Shown one piece after another: positions 60,363 to 64,000 of a stretch of 64,000 nucleotides of DNA. The stretch covers positions 1 through 64,000 of the forward strand of contig CAAGLB010000161.1 of NCBI GenBank assembly GCA_900770635.1, written 5' to 3'. This DNA comes from an uncultured Alistipes sp. (GTDB lineage Bacteria > Bacteroidota > Bacteroidia > Bacteroidales > Rikenellaceae). Numbering within the stretch: the stretch's first letter is position 1; the number at the start of each line of letters is the position of its first letter. The position numbers and the translations under genes were made by a program. The notes beneath the pieces were generated by a model that was not told the origin of the DNA, did no database searches, and saw only the letters and a program-made list of their open reading frames with translations.

Positions 60363-60989
60363 ATGAGAAGACTTCTACTATACCTTGTTGCGCCACTCTT
60401 GCTGCTCTTTATTGTGGGCTGCGAGAAGGACTTCTATGGCATCTTTGGTGTCGATGCCGATGCTCCAATATCGTTGGAGTGCAGCGGCTCACGCTACGAG
60501 TTCGATGGCATGAGGTTTTCGAGCGATTCGGGTTATTTCACGTGGAATAACCACCCCGAGGTGCGCATCCACGACGATGGTGGCTTCAGCTTCGAGCTTT
60601 ATCGTGGGCTCGGCTCGGCATCGGGCTTAAATGCTACCCTCGAGTTCGACATCGACTACGAAGATTCGCCATTCGAGCTCGACAAGGTATATACGCTCAA
60701 AGATGTCAACGGTTCTCGTGCATGTATCAGCTTCCGCGAGCATGGGGCGACGACACCTCTTCCTGGTGGTGGTACCGTAACCGACATTATCGTCCATAAC
60801 TACCACGCCATAGATGGTAAGATAATCTTCCGTGAGCAGGAGGCCTATGGCTCGTCGAGCTACCTCTTCTCGGGCGAGTTCTCGTTTCGTGGCCGTAGCG
60901 AGCAGGGCGACGAGATAGAGGTGCGCAACGGCACATTTGCCAACTGCCGCATCTGCTGGACCGACGAGGATGGATGTCAAAACGATTAA
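60363..60989 (+). CDS. Putative lipoprotein of the rSAM operon (larger type)
   Basis: 208 residues. The signal peptide ends LLLLFIVGC with Cys20. The mature domain (FDIDYEDSPFELDKVYTLKDV ... GEFSFRGRSEQGDEIEVRNGTF) is beta-rich and lacks the VVDEAG motif. It ends in a short Cys-containing tail (CRICWTDEDGCQND). It resembles small lipoproteins of unknown function. A promoter box immediately precedes it. Confidence 0.72.
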   Translation: MRRLLLYLVAPLLLLFIVGCEKDFYGIFGVDADAPISLECSGSRYEFDGMRFSSDSGYFTWNNHPEVRIHDDGGFSFELYRGLGSASGLNATLEFDIDYEDSPFELDKVYTLKDVNGSRACISFREHGATTPLPGGGTVTDIIVHNYHAIDGKIIFREQEAYGSSSYLFSGEFSFRGRSEQGDEIEVRNGTFANCRICWTDEDGCQND

Positions 60990-61010
60990 CTTACAAAATA
61001 ACATTATACT

Positions 61011-61487
61011 ATGAAACGATTGTTATACTTATTATTAGCCCTCCTCGGCTTTGGCACTACAGGCTGTGGCTTCGGAGCATGCGAGTATGGTGTGCCCCAC
61101 GTAACCTTTAATCTCAAAGCACGTGTTGTTGACGAGGCTGGCAAGCCTATCGAGGGCATCGAGGTGCGAGCAAAATTAAGCTACGCCCCCGAAGGCATAC
61201 CTTTCGAGAATAGATCGGGCGAGTCTAACTACCTTGGCCAGATCGATGCTGTTAGTGGCAGCATGCACGGCGTAGGGCACGAGGTGATATTCATAGATCC
61301 CGATGGCGAGGCCAATGGCGGCAAGTTCGAGAGTAAGGTCGTGGATATAAGCGACCACATCGTGCAGACTGACGAGGGCGACGGCAGCTGGTATAAAGGC
61401 GGTTACACGGCCGAGCTTGGCGACGTGGTGATGTCGCTCGAGGAGGTTGCTGAGGAGGATAACGAAAATAATAATGAGGAGGAGTAG
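61011..61487 (+). CDS. rSAM/lipoprotein-system putative lipoprotein 2
   Basis: 158 residues, closely related to lipoprotein 1: signal MKRLLYLLLALLGFGTTGC (Cys19), then RVVDEAGKPIEGIEVR, DPDGEANGGKFES, and GSWYKGGYTAELGDVVMSL near the end. The C-terminal tail is very acidic (Glu/Asn). The two probably arose by duplication inside the operon. Confidence 0.82.
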   Translation: MKRLLYLLLALLGFGTTGCGFGACEYGVPHVTFNLKARVVDEAGKPIEGIEVRAKLSYAPEGIPFENRSGESNYLGQIDAVSGSMHGVGHEVIFIDPDGEANGGKFESKVVDISDHIVQTDEGDGSWYKGGYTAELGDVVMSLEEVAEEDNENNNEEE

Positions 61488-61489
61488 TT

Positions 61490-61897
61490 ATGCGTAGGCT
61501 AATTTTTTGTATCTTTGCCTTAGCATCGCTCTTTGTTGTGGGCTGCGAGGAGAAGTATGAGCCTTACTATGTGCTCTGGGCCTATGGCACTGTTGTCGAC
61601 GAGGCGGGCGAGCCTATTCAGGGCATCAGAGCCTATCCCGAGGGTAGCAGCTTCTATGGCCGTGAGGGATATACCAACTACCTCGGCGAGTTTGGCGGCA
61701 GCGTGCATCTTACGCCTCGCGACAGGTGGATTATCTACTTCGAGGATGTCGATGGCGACTATAACGGTGGCGAGTATGAGGGCTTGTCGGTAGACATTAC
61801 CGATAAGGTGACGCCCCCCGGAAAGCCTGACGAGTGGGGCTACTCGGGCAGTTGTATGGTAAAGTTAGACACCGTAGTGCTAAAACGAATAATGTAA
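61490..61897 (+). CDS. rSAM/lipoprotein-system putative lipoprotein 3
   Basis: 135 residues. The signal ends ASLFVVGC (Cys19). The mature part keeps TVVDEAGEPIQGIRAY, EDVDGDYNGGEYEGL and KLDTVVL. It starts 2 bp after lipoprotein 2 ends, so the two are coupled. It is more divergent than 1 and 2. Confidence 0.8.
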   Translation: MRRLIFCIFALASLFVVGCEEKYEPYYVLWAYGTVVDEAGEPIQGIRAYPEGSSFYGREGYTNYLGEFGGSVHLTPRDRWIIYFEDVDGDYNGGEYEGLSVDITDKVTPPGKPDEWGYSGSCMVKLDTVVLKRIM

Positions 61898-61915
61898 ACC
61901 TAAATATTTGATACT

Positions 61916-62269
61916 ATGTGGGGAAAAATATTAACACGACTATTTGCACTCTTTGGCATGTCGCTCACGTGTGTGGCATGCTACGGCACGATGTACGACG
62001 AGTATAAACCATATTTCAGTGCGTCGGGCCGTGTTGTCGACGAGGCGGGCGAGCCTATACCAGGCATCCGAGCATCCGTTGGCCGAAACAGTGAGCTAAC
62101 AGCTGAGGACGGACACTTCTATGTCGAGGACTATTCTTATAGCAAGCTCGTTATCACCGACATCGATGGCGAGGAGAATGGAGGCGACTTTAAGAGTCGA
62201 GAAATAGAGCTGCTCTATCAGGGCAAGAACGATGTGGGCGACATTGTGCTCGAGCGTAAACAAGAATAA
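61916..62269 (+). CDS. rSAM/lipoprotein-system putative lipoprotein 4
   Basis: 117 residues, the shortest. The signal ends FGMSLTCVAC with two cysteines (Cys19 and Cys22), the latter in the better lipobox. The mature part has RVVDEAGEPIPGIRAS, ITDIDGEENGGDFKSREIEL and VGDIVL. It lies 14 bp before the second radical SAM gene. Confidence 0.78.
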   Translation: MWGKILTRLFALFGMSLTCVACYGTMYDEYKPYFSASGRVVDEAGEPIPGIRASVGRNSELTAEDGHFYVEDYSYSKLVITDIDGEENGGDFKSREIELLYQGKNDVGDIVLERKQE

Positions 62270-62283
62270 GAAAGCTAACACCT

Positions 62284-63360
62284 ATGGGAAAACGACTTGG
62301 CGTGCGTCAGTGGCTGGCGCTCAAACTATTCAAAAAGCTACGTAAGATACGTGCCCAGGAGCATGTTCTAAATACCCTCTTTTGGGAGTGCACCCTGCGC
62401 TGCAACCTGCAATGCCGCCACTGTGGCAGCGATTGTAGGGTAGATAGCGCCCTTAGCGACATGCCCGCAGCCGACTTTTTCAAGGTCTTGGACAAGGAGA
62501 TTACGCCCAACGTAAACCCTAATAAGGTGCTTGTCATCTTGTCGGGTGGCGAGGTGCTTGTGCGCAAAGATCTCGAGCAGATAGGCATCAACCTCTATCG
62601 TCGTGGCTACCCTTGGGGCATGGTCACCAATGGTCTTGCCCTCACACGCCAGAGGCTCGACTCGCTCATACGTGCGGGCCTGCACTCTATCACCGTGTCG
62701 CTCGATGGCTTCGAGGAGCACCACCTGCACATACGCCAAAACAAGGAGAGCTTCGGCCGTGCTGTTGAGGCTATACGCATGATATCTGCCGACAAGGAGC
62801 TCGCCTCAGATGTCGTTACGTGCGTTACTCCTGCGCTGCTGCCTCATCTCGATAGGTTCAAGGAGTTTTTGTACTCGCTTGGTGTGCGCCACTGGCGCTT
62901 GTTCACCATCTTCCCCGTAGGACGTGCTGCCCAGGATTTGTCTATGCAGCTCAACGACGAGGAGTTCACCTACCTCATGGAGTTTATCCATAAGTGTCGT
63001 AAGGAGGGCCGTGTCATGGCGTCGTATGGCTGCGAGGGCTTCCTCGGTGGCTACGAGATGCGTGCTCGCACAAATCCTTTCGAGTGTCATGCTGGTATTG
63101 GCGTAGCATCTATACGTGTCAATGGCGACATCTCGGGCTGCACCTCGGTACGTGCCAACTTTACGCAGGGCAACATATATAAAGATAGCTTCTGGGACGT
63201 ATGGCAAAACCGCTTCGAGAAGTTCCGCAACCGTGCGTGGGCTAAGAAGGGTAAGTGTGCCGACTGCAAGATGTGGCAATACTGCGAGGGTAATGGCATG
63301 CATCTCTACGACGATGATGAGAACTTACTCGTTTGTCACTACCACCGCCTAACCAAGTAA
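62284..63360 (+). CDS. Radical SAM/SPASM enzyme 2 of the rSAM/lipoprotein system
   Basis: 358 residues. The cluster motif is C40-C44-C47 in LRCNLQCRHCGS, with GGEVL as the SAM-binding motif. C-terminal SPASM cysteines lie at SGCTSVRAN and CADCKMWQYCEGNGMHLY. The N-terminus LNTLFWECTLRCNLQC is characteristic of the radical SAM enzymes catalogued with these lipoproteins. It presumably modifies one or more of the lipoproteins; this is not shown. A structured repeat starts at its stop codon. Confidence 0.88.
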   Translation: MGKRLGVRQWLALKLFKKLRKIRAQEHVLNTLFWECTLRCNLQCRHCGSDCRVDSALSDMPAADFFKVLDKEITPNVNPNKVLVILSGGEVLVRKDLEQIGINLYRRGYPWGMVTNGLALTRQRLDSLIRAGLHSITVSLDGFEEHHLHIRQNKESFGRAVEAIRMISADKELASDVVTCVTPALLPHLDRFKEFLYSLGVRHWRLFTIFPVGRAAQDLSMQLNDEEFTYLMEFIHKCRKEGRVMASYGCEGFLGGYEMRARTNPFECHAGIGVASIRVNGDISGCTSVRANFTQGNIYKDSFWDVWQNRFEKFRNRAWAKKGKCADCKMWQYCEGNGMHLYDDDENLLVCHYHRLTK

Positions 63361-63487
63361 TTTGTTGTGATAAGTGGCCGATTGCGGCCCCTAACAAAAA
63401 ATGGCGACAATGGGACGTACATCAAAGTACTACCCTTCGTCGCCATTTTTGCCGAGTGTAGCACTCGGCACACTTCTGACAACAAAT
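63360..63487 (+). repeat. GTAC-tip structured repeat, copy 8
   Basis: The ends ATTTGTTGTGATAAGTG (63360-63376) and CACTTCTGACAACAAAT (63471-63487) pair with two mismatches. The first base is the last base of the stop codon of radical SAM enzyme 2. The main hairpin, 63396-63450, has arm AAAAATGGCGAC and tip GGGACGTAC-N6-GTACTACCC. A third arm, GCCGAGTG-TAG-CACTCGGC, is perfect. Confidence 0.85.
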
Positions 63488-63571
63488 TTGGTGCGCTGAT
63501 TTAAGCGAAATTCGATGTATTAATATGCGACACATATCACCTCATCGAAGCCCATCTTGACTCATGTTACC

Positions 63572-64000
63572 TCATTTCTGCCCTTTGCTCGAAAAAGCGA
63601 ATAGACCTATGATGGTGATCAGGGCGTTGACGATAAGTATCTCGTAGCTAAACGTATAGCCGCCAAACCATGCCTCGGAGTGGTTGGCGATGATGTAGCT
63701 TAACATGGGCGAGGCGATGGCAACAGCGGGCATTGCCCAACCACGCACCGAACGCTTGCTCATGAGTCCCAAGGCAAACATGCCGAGCAGAGGACCGTAT
63801 GTGTAGCTCGCCATTGTGAATATCAGCGTGATGACGCCCACGCTACTCCAGCGGTCAAACACCATGATAGTGCCACACATAGCCACAGCAATGGCTACAT
63901 GCACACTACGGCGCACCCTTGCTATTTTGTCGTTACCCTCGTCGGTTGTGTTGTCGTAGCGACGGTTAGCGCCGAGGATATCTATCGAAAATGAGGTGGT
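63572..64000 (-). CDS. Sodium:solute symporter family protein (C-terminal part, cut by the window edge)
   Basis: The frame is open to the right edge; 142 codons are visible. Near the edge it reads SFSIDILGANRRYDN, then FTMASYTYGPLLGMFALGLMSKRSVRG, the late transmembrane region of the SSS family. Several hydrophobic helices follow. It would use a sodium gradient to import a solute such as a sugar, an acid or an osmolyte. Substrate cannot be read from this part. Confidence 0.8.
   Translation of the reverse strand, partial: TTSFSIDILGANRRYDNTTDEGNDKIARVRRSVHVAIAVAMCGTIMVFDRWSSVGVITLIFTMASYTYGPLLGMFALGLMSKRSVRGWAMPAVAIASPMLSYIIANHSEAWFGGYTFSYEILIVNALITIIGLFAFSSKGQK

Noticed and set aside
61508..61515. 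TATCTTTG box
   Set aside because: It lies inside the signal-peptide codons of a lipoprotein gene with no start codon suitably placed after it; likely chance.

Overview
The window looks like chromosomal DNA of a Bacteroidota bacterium, order Bacteroidales, plausibly an Alistipes-like Rikenellaceae. The sequence shows many TAnnTTTG promoter boxes of the Bacteroidetes primary sigma factor at likely start regions. It also carries family-restricted genes (DUF4270, DUF3098, DUF2490/DUF4956, BspA-type leucine-rich repeats, an EF-G2/FusA2 paralogue, rSAM/lipoprotein-system genes) and operon orders typical of the group, such as ftsX-DUF3098-uppP-truB-queA. The genus is inference.

Layout. 0.4-13 kb is a housekeeping block on the minus strand: a secreted C1B peptidase, topA, a DUF4270 lipoprotein, a short GT5 protein, queA, truB, uppP, a DUF3098 protein, ftsX and a YfhO-like protein. 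13-24 kb holds a polyprenyl synthase, an MFS sugar permease, kbl, queD-polA, aspartokinase with a small lipoprotein, dapD and a purine permease. 25-32 kb has fba, the EF-G paralogue with a structured leader and a possible 19-codon leader peptide, a GH2 beta-galactosidase and a PAS protein. 32-41 kb is a minus-strand run: RSH (p)ppGpp enzyme, methyltransferase, xseB, xseA, a TonB-like protein, DUF2490, DUF4956, VTC polyphosphate polymerase, a small secreted protein and prfA. 41.6-49.9 kb is a compact phage-derived cassette: two tail-like proteins, a ClpP-type protease fused to a helical N-terminus, major capsid, portal, connector, holin and a P5-like lytic protein. It has no terminase, integrase, repressor or replication gene. 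49.9-58 kb has a giant BspA-like protein, galE, an outer-membrane barrel protein, recO and ispG. 58.3-63.4 kb is an operon of six putative lipoproteins and two radical-SAM/SPASM enzymes. The right edge cuts a sodium:solute symporter.

Across these regions, at least nine intergenic copies of a structured repeat occur, mostly just after stop codons. Each has a hairpin whose tip is usually GTAC-N4..6-GTAC, a variable but mostly paired stem, and in the better copies an outer stem joining the two ends. With the phage cassette, the rSAM/lipoprotein operon and the EF-G paralogue leader, this family is the most unusual content. Two decayed gene remnants, two short tandem repeats and several clear terminators complete the annotation.
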